A stretch of DNA of 64,000 bases, from positions 3,224,001 to 3,288,000 of the forward strand of contig NC_007948.1 of the NCBI RefSeq assembly GCF_000013865.1, read 5' to 3'. Under the pieces are notes generated by a model. That model was not told the origin of the DNA. It saw nothing but the letters and a program-made list of their open reading frames with translations, and did not search any database. Positions 26,400 through 34,708 of this stretch are shown here, one piece after another (position 1 is the stretch's first letter; the number at the start of each line of letters is the position of its first letter). The position numbers and the translations under genes are program-made. Origin of the DNA: Polaromonas sp. JS666. Its GTDB lineage: Bacteria; Pseudomonadota; Gammaproteobacteria; Burkholderiales; Burkholderiaceae_C.

Positions 26400-27077
26400 T
26401 CACGAACCCCTGACTTTACCCGCAACCAGCCGGACCAGCCGGTCAGCACTGGCTGCCAGCAGCTGGTTTTGCTCCACCACCAGCATGGGCATGCCGCCCG
26501 CCCTGAGGGCCAGCAAGGCATCGCGGATGGACTCGACCAGCACCGGTGCAATGCCTTCGCAAGGCTCATCGAGCAGCAGCAGGCGCGGGCCGGTCATCAG
26601 CGTGCGGGCAATGGCCAGCATCTGCTGCTCGCCGCCGCTCATCTGGGCAGCGGGCCGTTTCAGCATGGTCTTGAGCACCGGGAACAAATCCAGCACCCTG
26701 GCCTCGTGCGCCGCAACGTCCCGGCCTGCCGCCACGGCCAGGTTCTCGCGAACCGTCAGGCCGGTGAAAAGCCGCCGGTCTTCGGGCACATAGCCCAGCC
26801 CGGCACGTGCGCGCCGGTGCGTCGGCCATTGACCGATGTCGGCGCGGCCCGTTTCCGTCTGGTAACTGATGCGGCCCTCGGTGCGCACCTCCAGACCCAT
26901 CAGGGCTTTCAGCAGCGTCGATTTTCCAGCGCCATTCAGTCCCTGCAGCACGACGAACTCCCGCTGCCGCACCTGCAGGGAAATGCCGAAAAGCGCCTGG
27001 GCCGGGCCATAAAAGGCATTCAGCCCCTCCACGTCCAGGGGCACGTCCATTTGCACGTTCATGCGCATATCAGGCAT
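26400..27077 (-). CDS. livF: ABC transporter ATP-binding protein, LivF type
   Basis: ATPase of a branched-chain amino-acid/amide-type importer, 225 residues. Walker A GLNGAGKSTLLKAL, signature MSGGEQQMLAIARTLM, Walker B LLLLDEPCEGIAP, and the LivF-typical order. Start taken at ATG 27077, which overlaps the livG stop by 8 bases (ATGCCTGA), a typical coupled junction. An alternative ATG lies 9 bases further in. No LivK receptor is adjacent. Confidence 0.92.
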   Translation of the reverse strand: MPDMRMNVQMDVPLDVEGLNAFYGPAQALFGISLQVRQREFVVLQGLNGAGKSTLLKALMGLEVRTEGRISYQTETGRADIGQWPTHRRARAGLGYVPEDRRLFTGLTVRENLAVAAGRDVAAHEARVLDLFPVLKTMLKRPAAQMSGGEQQMLAIARTLMTGPRLLLLDEPCEGIAPVLVESIRDALLALRAGGMPMLVVEQNQLLAASADRLVRLVAGKVRGS

Positions 27078-27834
27078 GAGCTGCGCCTTCACCCAGATAG
27101 CGCCTGCGCACCGTGCTGTCGCGGGAAATCTCCTCAAACGAACCCTGCGCCGCCAGCCGGCCCTCAATCAGTACCAGCACGCGGTCGGCCACGCCCGCGA
27201 CCGCATCCATGTTGTGCTCGGTGTAGAGCACAGCCATCGCCTCCCCTGCCTGACCCGCTTGACCGGCCAGGCCTTTGACCAGGTGCATCAGGCCCTCCCG
27301 CTCTTCCTCGGCCAGGCCGGCAGCCGGTTCATCGAGCAGCAGCAGCCGTGGGCGGGCGGCCAGCGCCACGGCCAGCTCCAGCCGCTTTTTGGCACCGTAG
27401 GGCAGGCTCAACGCCTGCTTGCCAGCCAACTCGCCCAGGCCCGTCTGGTCCAGCAGCGCCTGCGACTCCTCGCGGCACAGCGCATCCAGGCGCTTGAACG
27501 CGGAAATCGAATGCGCCCCTTTACCCGCCTGGGCCGCCAGCTGCACATTTTGTAGCGCTGTCAGGGCTTCAAAGACTTGCGCGACCTGAAACGTGCGGGC
27601 TACACCGCGCGCCAGACGGGCTGCGGGGGCCAGTCCGTCCAGCGCCTGCCCATTCCACACAATGTGGCCGCCGGTGAGCGGGTATTGGCCCGCAATGCAG
27701 GCAAAGCAGGTCGACTTGCCCGCCCCGTTGGGCCCGATCAAGGCCACGCACTCGCCTGCCGAGACCTCAAAGCTCACGCCATCGACCGCCTTGATGCCGC
27801 CAAAGTGCTTGACCAGTTGCTGAACCTGCAGCAT
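27070..27834 (-). CDS. livG: ABC transporter ATP-binding protein, LivG type
   Basis: 254 residues. Walker A GPNGAGKSTCFACIAG, signature-like SLPYGAKKRLELAVALAARP, Walker B LLLLDEPAAGLAEEE, and the LivG C-terminal extension. Its ATG shares one base with the stop of livHM (TGATG), so the three genes are translationally coupled. Confidence 0.94.
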   Translation of the reverse strand: MLQVQQLVKHFGGIKAVDGVSFEVSAGECVALIGPNGAGKSTCFACIAGQYPLTGGHIVWNGQALDGLAPAARLARGVARTFQVAQVFEALTALQNVQLAAQAGKGAHSISAFKRLDALCREESQALLDQTGLGELAGKQALSLPYGAKKRLELAVALAARPRLLLLDEPAAGLAEEEREGLMHLVKGLAGQAGQAGEAMAVLYTEHNMDAVAGVADRVLVLIEGRLAAQGSFEEISRDSTVRRRYLGEGAAHA

Positions 27835-29705
27835 CAGCCCGCCCTCCCGGTTGCCCGCTCGGCCGGGCGGGTGCGGCTGCCCAGCAGGCCCAGCAAACCC
27901 GACGGTGAAGCCACCATCACCAGCATGATGAAGAGGCCCAGCAATCCCCGCCAGTACGTCACTTCACGGCCCAGCTCCGCGCTGACATAGCTCAACACGG
28001 CGCTGCCCACCACGGCGCCCCAAAGCTGGTGAACGCCGCCGAGCAAAACCACCAGCAAGGCATCCACCGAGGTAGCCACCGCGGCGATGGAGGGAAACAC
28101 CGCGCCCTTGTGCGCGGCAAACAGGCCGCCGGCAAGGCCTGCCAGCACCGCACTCTCCAGAAAGACGCGGTACTTGAGCCAGCCCACGGGCAAGCCGGAA
28201 GCGGCCGCCCGCGCGGGCGCGTCGCGCACAGCCTGCAGCGCCGCCCCCATGACCGACCGGCTCAGCAGGCGCAGCGCCAACACGCAAGCCAGCGCCAGCA
28301 CCACCAGCAGCGCGAAAAACAGCGGCCGGCCCTCCTCTTCCACCAGGGCCAGCCCGATCAGGCCGTTGTCGCCTCCGGTGAGGCTGACCCACTGGGTGGC
28401 CCCGGCCCAGATCACCTGTGCCAGCGCCAGCGACAGCATGGCCAGGTACACCCCGGCGCTGCGCACCACCGCAGCGCCAAACACGGCGGCGACCACCAGG
28501 GCCGTCACGCAACCCGCCGCCAGGGCGACCGGCAGCGATGCACCCCACAGGCTGTGCGACAGGGCCGCACCATAGCCGCCCAGTGCAAAAAAAGCTGCAT
28601 GGCCAAAGCTGACCAGGCCGCCGAGCGCCATCATCGACTGCAGGCTGATGCCAAAAATCAACAGAATCAACGCATCGGCCGCCAGCGTTTGCCAGTATGC
28701 CCCGCCCTGCCAGGCCAGCCCCGACAGTAGCACCAGCACCGCGGCAATGGCGCCGTTCCAGAAGCGCGTCAGGTCCAGGCCGCGAAACCGCTGCGCCGGC
28801 TCGCGCACGCCCTCCTGCGAAGCCACCGACAGACCATTGAGCCCCTGGGGCCTGAGCACCAGCACCGCCGCCATGGTCAAAAAGACGATGACCAGCGTGG
28901 CCTGCGGCAGCACGGCGATACCCAGGGCATGCACGAGGCCGATCAGCAGGGCCGCCACAAATGCGCCCCCGATGCTGCCCAGGCCGCCCGTGACGACCAC
29001 GACAAAGGTCTCGACAATCACGTTCATGTCCATTTGCAGGTGCGCCGGTTCACGGGGCAATTGCAGGGCCCCGCCCAAGCCGGCCAGCGCGCAGCCGAGG
29101 ACCACCGCTCCCAGCATCAGCGGTTTGGGGTTGACGCCGAGCGCCGCCAGCATCGACCGGTCTTGCGTGGCGGCGCGCAGGCGCCGACCAAACAGCGAGT
29201 GACGCAGCAGCAGATGAAGGCCCAGCCAGACCAGCGGGCCCAGCGCAATCATCACGAGCTGATACACCGGAAAGAACTCATCACCCATCTGCACCGAGCC
29301 CTTGAGCCCCGGAAAACGCGGCGCAAACACCTCGTCGGGGCCAAAGCCCCACTGCATGGCGTCATGCAGCGCCAGCGTCAGGCCGAACGTCGCGACCAGC
29401 TGGTACAACTCCGGCGCGCCGCTCATTCTTCTCAGGAGAAGAAAATCGGCTAAAGCCCCAACCAGCCCGGCGCAGGCAGCTCCAAAAAGAATAGCCAGCA
29501 GGTAAAGGGGCGCACTCTCGCCCCACGCCGGAAACCATTCGGTGACCCAGTGCGCGGTGAACAGCGCCCCCAGCATGAAGAAACTGCCATGCGCAAAATT
29601 GACGATGCGCGTGACGCCGAAAATCAACGTCAGGCCCGCCGCCATCAAAAACAGCGTGGTCGCATACGACAGCCCGCCCAGCAACTGGACCACTGAAACC
29701 GTCAC
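27834..29705 (-). CDS. livHM: Fused LivH-LivM branched-chain ABC permease
   Basis: 623-residue membrane protein combining both permease subunits of a HAAT-family importer. N-terminal half (about 1-290) is LivH-like (GVTRIVNFAHGSFFMLGA; VVTGGLGSIGGAFVAALLIG). C-terminal half (about 315-610) is LivM-like (ISLQSMMALGGLVSFGHAAFFALGGYGAA; RSVMGAALQAVRDAPARAAASG). GTG 29705 is chosen because GAGAAG lies 7 bases upstream; GTG 29726 is an alternative. Residues about 71-88 are encoded by a dispersed-repeat copy. The substrate (amino acid, urea or amide) cannot be told without the receptor gene, which is not adjacent. Confidence 0.9.
   Translation of the reverse strand: MTVSVVQLLGGLSYATTLFLMAAGLTLIFGVTRIVNFAHGSFFMLGALFTAHWVTEWFPAWGESAPLYLLAILFGAACAGLVGALADFLLLRRMSGAPELYQLVATFGLTLALHDAMQWGFGPDEVFAPRFPGLKGSVQMGDEFFPVYQLVMIALGPLVWLGLHLLLRHSLFGRRLRAATQDRSMLAALGVNPKPLMLGAVVLGCALAGLGGALQLPREPAHLQMDMNVIVETFVVVVTGGLGSIGGAFVAALLIGLVHALGIAVLPQATLVIVFLTMAAVLVLRPQGLNGLSVASQEGVREPAQRFRGLDLTRFWNGAIAAVLVLLSGLAWQGGAYWQTLAADALILLIFGISLQSMMALGGLVSFGHAAFFALGGYGAALSHSLWGASLPVALAAGCVTALVVAAVFGAAVVRSAGVYLAMLSLALAQVIWAGATQWVSLTGGDNGLIGLALVEEEGRPLFFALLVVLALACVLALRLLSRSVMGAALQAVRDAPARAAASGLPVGWLKYRVFLESAVLAGLAGGLFAAHKGAVFPSIAAVATSVDALLVVLLGGVHQLWGAVVGSAVLSYVSAELGREVTYWRGLLGLFIMLVMVASPSGLLGLLGSRTRPAERATGRAG
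29442..29495 (-). repeat. Dispersed repeat copy embedded in livHM
   Basis: On the minus strand it runs GCTATT-8 bases-AGCTGCCTGCGCC-10 bases-GGGCTTTAGCCGATTTT. This has the same blocks at the same spacing as the intergenic copy at 37799 (GCTATT-8-AGCTACTTGCGCC-10-GGGCTATAGGCCGATTTG). It is translated in frame as AILFGAACAGLVGALADF within a membrane segment, using codons ATT, CTT, TTT, GGA, GCT and TTA that are rare in the rest of the gene. Confidence 0.6.
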
Positions 29706-29770
29706 GCGATCACTTCTCTGGAGCACATAGGAGGCGAAGCGTCTCGCAAGCCGCGGCCTGCAAGGCCTCG

Positions 29771-29800
29771 CGCAGTACGCGAAGCGACAAGCGTGGGGGC
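29771..29800. repeat. Dispersed repeat, family 2 (29 bp identical to 41047)
   Basis: CGCAGTACGCGAAGCGACAA followed by GCGTGGGGG recurs exactly at 41047-41075. Located in the gap between the nitroreductase stop and livHM. Confidence 0.85.
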
Positions 29801-29804
29801 CACA

Positions 29805-30581
29805 TTAGCCCAGCCAGGTCGTGAACTCGGAAGCAGCAACCCGCGGCGTGCGGAAGGTATTGACCAGCGCAGTCTCGTCGGCATAACCCAGGGACATGCC
29901 GCAGACCAGCATCTCGTCAGGCCCCGCGCCGATGTGCGGCAGGATAATCTTGGCAAAGCCGTTCCACGCCGCCTGCGGACAGGTGTGCAGGCCATGGCCG
30001 CGCGCGGCCACCATGAGGCTCTGCAGGAAGGCGCCGTAGTCCAGCAGCGAACCCCGCCCCATCACGCGATCCAGCGTGAACATCAGGCCCACCGGCGCAT
30101 CAAAGAACCGGAAGTTGCGCTGGTGCTGCGCATGCATCCTGTCCTTGTCGCCTTTGGTGATGCCCAGCAGGCCGTACAGACCCCAGCCGTTTTCACGGCG
30201 CCGGTCAATGTAGGGCGACACCCATTTTTCCGGGTAGTAGTCGTACTCCTCCTTGTACTCGGCGGCCAGCTCTGGGTTGGCCCGCAGGGCATCATGGGCG
30301 CGGCAGACCTTGTCCACCAGCGTGTCGCGGGTGGCGCCCTGCAGCACATAAACTTTCCACGGCTGGGTGTTGGTGCCCGAAGGTGCGCGGCTGGCGACCT
30401 CCAGTAGGTGCTCGATGGTGGCGCGGGGCACCGGCGTTGGCAGGAACTCGCGCATCGACTGGCGGCTCTCGATGGCGTGGTCCACCGCGTTGACGGGATG
30501 GGCAAACACGCTGCCCGAAGCATCGATTGCGGCAAAGTCGCCGGCAACAACAGGGGGGGAATGAAAAACGGCTTGCTTCAC
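29805..30581 (-). CDS. Nitroreductase-family flavoprotein
   Basis: 258-residue FMN-dependent nitroreductase fold. N-terminal [16 protein letters not shown]-phosphate motif [19 protein letters not shown] (about 50-68), and C-terminal [13 protein letters not shown]. Start at GTG 30581 ([12 protein letters not shown]), overlapping the stop of the upstream thioesterase by 4 bases (GTGA), hence co-translated; the longer frame inside the thioesterase gene is not credible. Reduces nitroaromatics or quinones in the family; natural substrate unknown. Confidence 0.88.
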   Translation of the reverse strand: MKQAVFHSPPVVAGDFAAIDASGSVFAHPVNAVDHAIESRQSMREFLPTPVPRATIEHLLEVASRAPSGTNTQPWKVYVLQGATRDTLVDKVCRAHDALRANPELAAEYKEEYDYYPEKWVSPYIDRRRENGWGLYGLLGITKGDKDRMHAQHQRNFRFFDAPVGLMFTLDRVMGRGSLLDYGAFLQSLMVAARGHGLHTCPQAAWNGFAKIILPHIGAGPDEMLVCGMSLGYADETALVNTFRTPRVAASEFTTWLG

Positions 30582-31021
30582 TTGAGGGTCTCCAGTACGC
30601 AAAGTAATTGAGGGGGCAAGGGCACCGGGCGGCGCGTGGCGCGGTCGACATACACATGGATGAAATGGCCTTTGGCCGCACACGCCTGCGCATCATCCTG
30701 CGGGAACAGCGCCACCTCGTAGCGCGCACTGGACGCGCCCACGCGGGCCACCCGGATGCCCGCCACCACCGGCTCGGGAAACGCGAGAGGGGCGAAGTAA
30801 TTGCACTGGGTCTCGACCACCAGGCCAATCACGCTGCCCGCGTGAATGTCAAGGGCACCGCGTTCAATCAGCAAACCGTTGACGGCCGTGTCAAACCAGC
30901 TGTAGTAAACGACGTTGTTGACGTGGCCATACAGATCGTTGTCGGACCAGCGCGTGCCGATGTCGCGAAAAGCTTTGTAGGCACTGCGGGGCTCTGCCTG
31001 GGGGCGCATCGGGGAGGTCAT
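30578..31021 (-). CDS. Acyl-CoA thioesterase, 4HBT/YbgC type
   Basis: 147-residue hot-dog-fold thioesterase. Active-site segment [20 protein letters not shown] contains the catalytic Asp (D in DLYGHVNN) of the 4-hydroxybenzoyl-CoA thioesterase group. Followed by a 4-base overlap with the nitroreductase gene, suggesting one transcript. Start MTSPMRPQ at 31021; a second ATG five codons later is possible. Confidence 0.88.
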   Translation of the reverse strand: MTSPMRPQAEPRSAYKAFRDIGTRWSDNDLYGHVNNVVYYSWFDTAVNGLLIERGALDIHAGSVIGLVVETQCNYFAPLAFPEPVVAGIRVARVGASSARYEVALFPQDDAQACAAKGHFIHVYVDRATRRPVPLPPQLLCVLETLK

Positions 31022-31069
31022 GAGGGTTATTTTGCCAGCCCCCACGCTCCCCACTTCGTGTGGTTCGCT

Positions 31070-31211
31070 GCCCCCCGAGGGGGCGCTGCGCCTGCGGCCC
31101 GGCCAAGCCGGTTCCGCGGCCCCTGCTGGGTGGAAAGCCTCCTGCGATCGCCGCGCGCAGCTTCCTGCCCCTCGGGGGCCGCTGCGCCTGCGGCCCGGCC
31201 CCTGCTGGGTG
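31070..31211. repeat. Two direct-repeat units with shared 20-mer
   Basis: GCTGCGCCTGCGGCCCGGCC occurs at 31085-31104 and again at 31181-31200. Each copy is preceded by a C-rich/G-rich inverted stretch (CCCCCGAGGGGGC or CCCCTCGGGGGCC) and followed by CCTGCTGGGTG. These fill most of the 223-base gap between the thioesterase and the amidohydrolase gene and resemble family-2 repeats near 39847 and 41015. Confidence 0.8.
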
Positions 31212-31244
31212 AAGACCTCGCCTTACTTTTTGGCGGGAAGGTGG

Positions 31245-32192
31245 TCAGGGATTCCATTTGGCCCAGTACTCGAGCGCGACGCGGTAGGTGTTCATCTGCA
31301 CCTGCACGGTTTCATCAATGTTCACGCCGTAGCCGCCTGCCATGGAAAACGTCAGGGGGATGCGGCGTTGCCAGGCCCAGTCAAAGACGCGGCGGTCACG
31401 GGCTTCCAGCCCATCAAAGCTGAGCGCCAGACGCCCCAGCCGGTCGCCCTCGAAAGGATCGGCACCGGCGAGGAACACCACCAGGCCGGGGTCGAAGCGC
31501 CGATCCAGTTCGTCGAGGGCATGCTCGAGCGCCTGCAGATACGGCGCATCGGTACAACCATCGGGCAACTCCACATCCAGGTCGCTCGCCTCCTTGCGAA
31601 AGGGGAAATTCTTTTGCCCATGCAATGACAGCGTGAACACGCTCGGATCGTTGGCAAAGATGTGCGCGGTACCGTTGCCCTGGTGCACGTCCAGGTCAAT
31701 CACCGCCACCTGCAGCGGTTTGCGATCCGGCCGATGCCGCCGGCCCCACTCTGCCTGCATCAGCCGCGCCGTCACGGCCGAGTCGTTGAACACGCAAAAT
31801 CCACTGCCCTTGTGCGCATAGGCATGGTGTGTGCCGCCCGCCATATTGGCCGCGACACCCTGGGGCCGCGTACCGGTGCCCAGCGCCACCCGCGCCGCGG
31901 CCACCGTGGCGCCGGCCGAGCGGCGTGCCCGTTCGGCCATCCCGGGACTCCACGGAAATCCGATTTCGCGCTGGGCCGCAGGGGGCAAGCTACCGTGGGT
32001 GATCGCCTCAATGTAAGCGGGCGTATGCACCAGGGCGAGTTCACCGTCGCTGGCGGCTGGCGCCTGGGCCATCTGCACATGAGGCAACTCGCTGATGAGA
32101 CGGTCCCGCAGCAATTTGTATTTGCCCATGGGAAACCGGTGCCCGGGCGGCAGGGGCAGCACGAAGTTATCGGCGTAAAAAGCTTGCAGCAT
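31245..32192 (-). CDS. Histone deacetylase-like amidohydrolase (class II HDAC / acetylpolyamine type)
   Basis: 315-residue zinc-dependent deacetylase. Contains LVHTPAYIEAI, GGTHHAYAHKGSGFCVFND (His-His charge relay, about 125-143), VIDLDVHQGNGTAHIF (zinc-binding Asp and His, about 165), VFLAGADPFEGDRLG (second zinc Asp) and MAGGYGVNI. All catalytic residues are present. Family members remove acetyl groups from polyamines or lysines; some act in acetoin catabolism. Start ATG 32192 (MLQAFYADNFVLPLPPGHRFP). Neighbours give no hint about substrate. Confidence 0.9.
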   Translation of the reverse strand: MLQAFYADNFVLPLPPGHRFPMGKYKLLRDRLISELPHVQMAQAPAASDGELALVHTPAYIEAITHGSLPPAAQREIGFPWSPGMAERARRSAGATVAAARVALGTGTRPQGVAANMAGGTHHAYAHKGSGFCVFNDSAVTARLMQAEWGRRHRPDRKPLQVAVIDLDVHQGNGTAHIFANDPSVFTLSLHGQKNFPFRKEASDLDVELPDGCTDAPYLQALEHALDELDRRFDPGLVVFLAGADPFEGDRLGRLALSFDGLEARDRRVFDWAWQRRIPLTFSMAGGYGVNIDETVQVQMNTYRVALEYWAKWNP

Positions 32193-32362
32193 GGGTTGAC
32201 CGGGGAGGTGCTCAAAAATACCCGTCGCTACAGCGAGGGCGCAGCGCCGAGTTGCCATTGTGGCCCGAAGCGCGCCCGCGAGTGTGAAAGGCCCGGCAAG
32301 AAGTCCATGGGTACCACGAAAGACGAAAGGCCCAAACTAGGGCGTTACCCCTAAAGAAATGG

Positions 32363-32375
32363 TGCACTGCAGCAA
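32363..32375 (+). promoter_or_regulatory. Upstream operator-like repeat of phasin gene
   Basis: TGCACTGCAGCAA, matching 12 of 13 bases with the repeat at 32422-32434. It lies just before the -35 box. Possible site for PhaR, the usual repressor of phasin genes in Burkholderiales. Confidence 0.5.
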
Positions 32376-32382
32376 AAAAAGC

Positions 32383-32410
32383 TTGCCTTCGTGTGGTCAC
32401 TCCCTATAAT
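32383..32410 (+). promoter_or_regulatory. Promoter of the phasin gene
   Basis: TTGCCT (32383-32388), 16-base spacer, perfect TATAAT (32405-32410). Start of transcription expected near 32417. Flanked by the two 13-base repeats. Confidence 0.75.
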
Positions 32411-32421
32411 TGGGCTTATGT

Positions 32422-32434
32422 TGCAGTGCAGCAA
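32422..32434 (+). promoter_or_regulatory. Downstream operator-like repeat of phasin gene
   Basis: TGCAGTGCAGCAA, immediately downstream of the expected start site, where a bound repressor would block initiation. Start-to-start distance to the first copy is 59 bases. Confidence 0.5.
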
Positions 32435-32485
32435 TTCGGCGCAAAGCAACTACTGTCCCTCATCAACCATATTGGAGATTAATTT

Positions 32486-33028
32486 ATGTTGACCGCTGAA
32501 CAAGTCCTGGCATCCCACAAAGCCAACATCGAAACCCTGTTTGGCCTGACCAGCAAAGCCTTCGAAGGCGTTGAGAAACTGGTCGAACTGAACGTGCAAG
32601 CCACCAAGGCTGCCCTGGCTGAAACCGCCAACCACACGCAAGCCGTCCTCGGCGCCAAAGACGCACAGGAACTGCTGGCCCTGCAAGCTGGCCTGGTTCA
32701 GCCCCTGGCCGAGAAAACCGCCGCTTACAGCCGCCACATCTATGACATCGCTACCGCTGCCAGCGCTGAACTGAGCAAGACCTTTGAAGGCCAGGCTGCT
32801 GACGCACAGAAGAAATTTGTTGGCATCGTTGACAACGCCGCCAAGAACGCACCTGCCGGCTCCGAGACCGCAGTGGCCGTGATGAAAAGCGCCGTGGCTG
32901 CTGCCAACAACGCGTTTGAGTCCGTGCAAAAAGCCGTCAAGCAAGCCAGCGACATCGCCGAAGCCAACTTCAACACGGTGGCCGCCTCTGCCGTGAACGC
33001 TTCCAAGACTGTCTCCAAAAAGCGTTAA
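32486..33028 (+). CDS. phaP: Phasin family protein (PHA granule-associated)
   Basis: 180 residues, Ala/Lys-rich and helical, without Cys or Trp. Starts [20 protein letters not shown] and includes [20 protein letters not shown], the phasin_2 signature. Coats polyhydroxyalkanoate granules in the cytoplasm. A GGAG lies 9 bases upstream of ATG 32486. A strong promoter flanked by twin repeats, and a clear terminator (33187), make it a single-gene unit with tight control and high expression. Gene symbol follows the family. Confidence 0.93.
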   Translation: MLTAEQVLASHKANIETLFGLTSKAFEGVEKLVELNVQATKAALAETANHTQAVLGAKDAQELLALQAGLVQPLAEKTAAYSRHIYDIATAASAELSKTFEGQAADAQKKFVGIVDNAAKNAPAGSETAVAVMKSAVAAANNAFESVQKAVKQASDIAEANFNTVAASAVNASKTVSKKR

Positions 33029-33186
33029 GTCGTCGGGGGACAAGCAGTTGCGCTGAGGGTCAACACTTTCCAGCGCAAACGCCCACCCTCACGGAGCCTG
33101 CTACCGAAATCCTGTTTGACTGAACAGGTCTTCAAACCAGTTGTCTCCTCGGGTCCTTTCAGAAATTTGTTTCACGGACCCCTTGA

Positions 33187-33216
33187 AGCCCTGTCGAAAG
33201 ACGGGGCTTTTTTTTT
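33187..33216 (+). terminator. Rho-independent terminator of the phasin gene
   Basis: AGCCCTGTC and GACGGGGCT pair around GAAA, followed by nine T. Only 5 bases separate it from the left end of the IS element. Confidence 0.9.
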
Positions 33217-33247
33217 GTTCTTGACCCGTCCTGCCATAGGTTGACAC

Positions 33248-34156
33248 CTATGAAACACAAATAGCTGAGCCGTGAAGGCCAGCCAGAGACGCCCGGTGAA
33301 CCTCACCGGGCGTTTTCAATTGTAGGGATAGGTGTGGTCTTTCCTGGTTGTAGATATGCACGGATTGCTGAACCATTTTTCTGGCCTGATCGAGGTCGGC
33401 CGGTCTTTGAAGCAGGAACTCCATCTTCAGAATCCCGTTGACGCGCTCGGCCAGCGCATTCTGGTAGCAGTCGTAGCCATCGGTCATCGAACACACAATG
33501 CCGTGGCGCGCGTGAATCGCCTGATACTCGCTCGAGCAGTACTGGATGCCGCGGTCCGAGTGATGCACCAGCGCCTGCCTGGTCTGCCGGCCCTTGAGCG
33601 CCGTCTTCAAGGCCTGGCTGACCTGCTCTGTGCGCAGGCTGTCATGCACGTGGTGCCCGACGATCTTGCGCGACCAGGCATCCGTGACCAGGCTGAGGTA
33701 GACGAACCCCTGGTCGGTCGGCAGGTAGGTGATGTCGGCCACCCAGACCTGCTCGCCAGCGCTCGGGCGCACTTGCCGGGGCCCCGCCTTGAGCAGGTTC
33801 GGGTGCCGGTGAAACCGGTGGCAGCTGTTGGTCGTCTTGTGATACGCCCTGCTGGGCGCCACCAGCAGGCGGGCCTGGCGCAGCACGTCAAACAGCGCAT
33901 CGCGCCCCAGGCTGGCCTGCGCCTGTCCCAGGGGCTGGCTGAGCATGTGGTGCAGCTTGCGCGTGCCTATCCTCGGCTGGCGCAGCCGCACCGAGCGCAC
34001 GAGCTCGATCACGGTGTCCGCACGCTCACAGCGGTGCCGGTCATGCTGCAACTGCTGGTAGTAGGCCTGGCGGCTGACGCCCCAGTGGCGGCAAGCCTTC
34101 GCGACGCTCAACTGCGGGAGGAGCTTTTGCGCGAGGACTTGCCCAAAGGCTTTTTT
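33248..34156 (-). CDS. IS3-family transposase OrfB (DDE integrase domain)
   Basis: About 302 residues counted from the slippery site. Contains an HTH_21-like region (QLSVAKACRHWGVSRQAYY) and an rve catalytic domain with the triad visible: Asp in VWVADITYLP, Asp in LVHHSDRGIQYCS, Glu in NALAERVNGILKMEF, all at the expected spacing. No good start codon of its own near the overlap; expected product is OrfAB by -1 frameshift on A-AAA-AAG at 34150-34156. The frame stays open further 5' but that part is the shadow of orfA. Stop codon abuts the inverted repeat. Confidence 0.92.
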   Translation of the reverse strand, partial: KKAFGQVLAQKLLPQLSVAKACRHWGVSRQAYYQQLQHDRHRCERADTVIELVRSVRLRQPRIGTRKLHHMLSQPLGQAQASLGRDALFDVLRQARLLVAPSRAYHKTTNSCHRFHRHPNLLKAGPRQVRPSAGEQVWVADITYLPTDQGFVYLSLVTDAWSRKIVGHHVHDSLRTEQVSQALKTALKGRQTRQALVHHSDRGIQYCSSEYQAIHARHGIVCSMTDGYDCYQNALAERVNGILKMEFLLQRPADLDQARKMVQQSVHIYNQERPHLSLQLKTPGEVHRASLAGLHGSAICVS

Positions 34157-34521
34157 ACGACACGCACGCCGTAGTCCTTCTTCAGGACATCGAGCACGGC
34201 TTCGAACAGTTGGGCCTTCTCGCGCGCCTCGCGAAGCTGCACTTCGAGCGCTTTGATCTTCTGCTCGGGCGTGAGCGGCACGTCTGATGCGGATCGGGGT
34301 GATTTGGGGGATATCGGCATGGTCGGCCTTGATGATGCCGCATCTCCCCACGCCTGGCGTCCGTGCTTGCGCAGCCACACCAGCACCGTCGAGCGGCCCT
34401 GGATACCGTAGCGGTGCTGGGCCTGTTTGTACGTGAGATCGCCTTTTTCTACCTGCTCGACCACCGACAGCTTAAAAGCCAGCGTGTAATCGCCCTGCTT
34501 GCGTTTAATGCCTGATTCCAT
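34108..34521 (-). CDS. IS3-family OrfA (HTH protein)
   Basis: 137 residues with an N-terminal HTH (DYTLAFKLSVVEQVEKGDLT then QAQHRYGIQGRSTVLVWLRK) that binds the element's ends. A C-terminal leucine-zipper-like helix (EQKIKALEVQLREAREKAQL) precedes the frameshift region. ATG 34521 is preceded by AGGAAAAGG. Overlaps OrfB in the -1 frame. Confidence 0.92.
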   Translation of the reverse strand: MESGIKRKQGDYTLAFKLSVVEQVEKGDLTYKQAQHRYGIQGRSTVLVWLRKHGRQAWGDAASSRPTMPISPKSPRSASDVPLTPEQKIKALEVQLREAREKAQLFEAVLDVLKKDYGVRVVKKPLGKSSRKSSSRS

Positions 34522-34708
34522 TGACTTGCCTTTTCCTGGATAGAAAAGTGTCAACCTTATTCAGGACGGGTCATCTGGTGGACCTGAAACCGTCGCCTGA
34601 AACCGGCACCTGAACCATCTGCGTCAACCGCAGGGACAGCTCTCTCGCGCTTTCCCTGAAAGCCCCGCGCGTCCTTCAGCAGAGCGCCCGGTATCGGCCC
34701 CTCAGTCC

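Larger units (their letters stand above)
33222..34573 (-). mobile_element. IS3-family insertion sequence, complete
   Basis: A 1352-base element. Terminal inverted repeats of 26 bases, 22 matching: left begins TGACCCGTCCTGCCATAGG, right (read inward) begins TGACCCGTCCTGAATAAGG, both ending GTTGACAC. A 3-base direct repeat TCT flanks it (33219-33221 and 34574-34576), fitting an IS3-type target duplication. It carries orfA and orfB in the minus orientation with an A6G slippery site. No internal damage is seen, so it may be active. Confidence 0.92.

Noticed and set aside
27070..27167. LivF start at 27167
   Set aside because: That start would lie within livG in another frame; the ATG overlapping the livG stop at 27077 fits both spacing and homologues.
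31070..31211. CRISPR array
   Set aside because: Only two units, no constant repeat/spacer pattern and no cas genes anywhere in the window.
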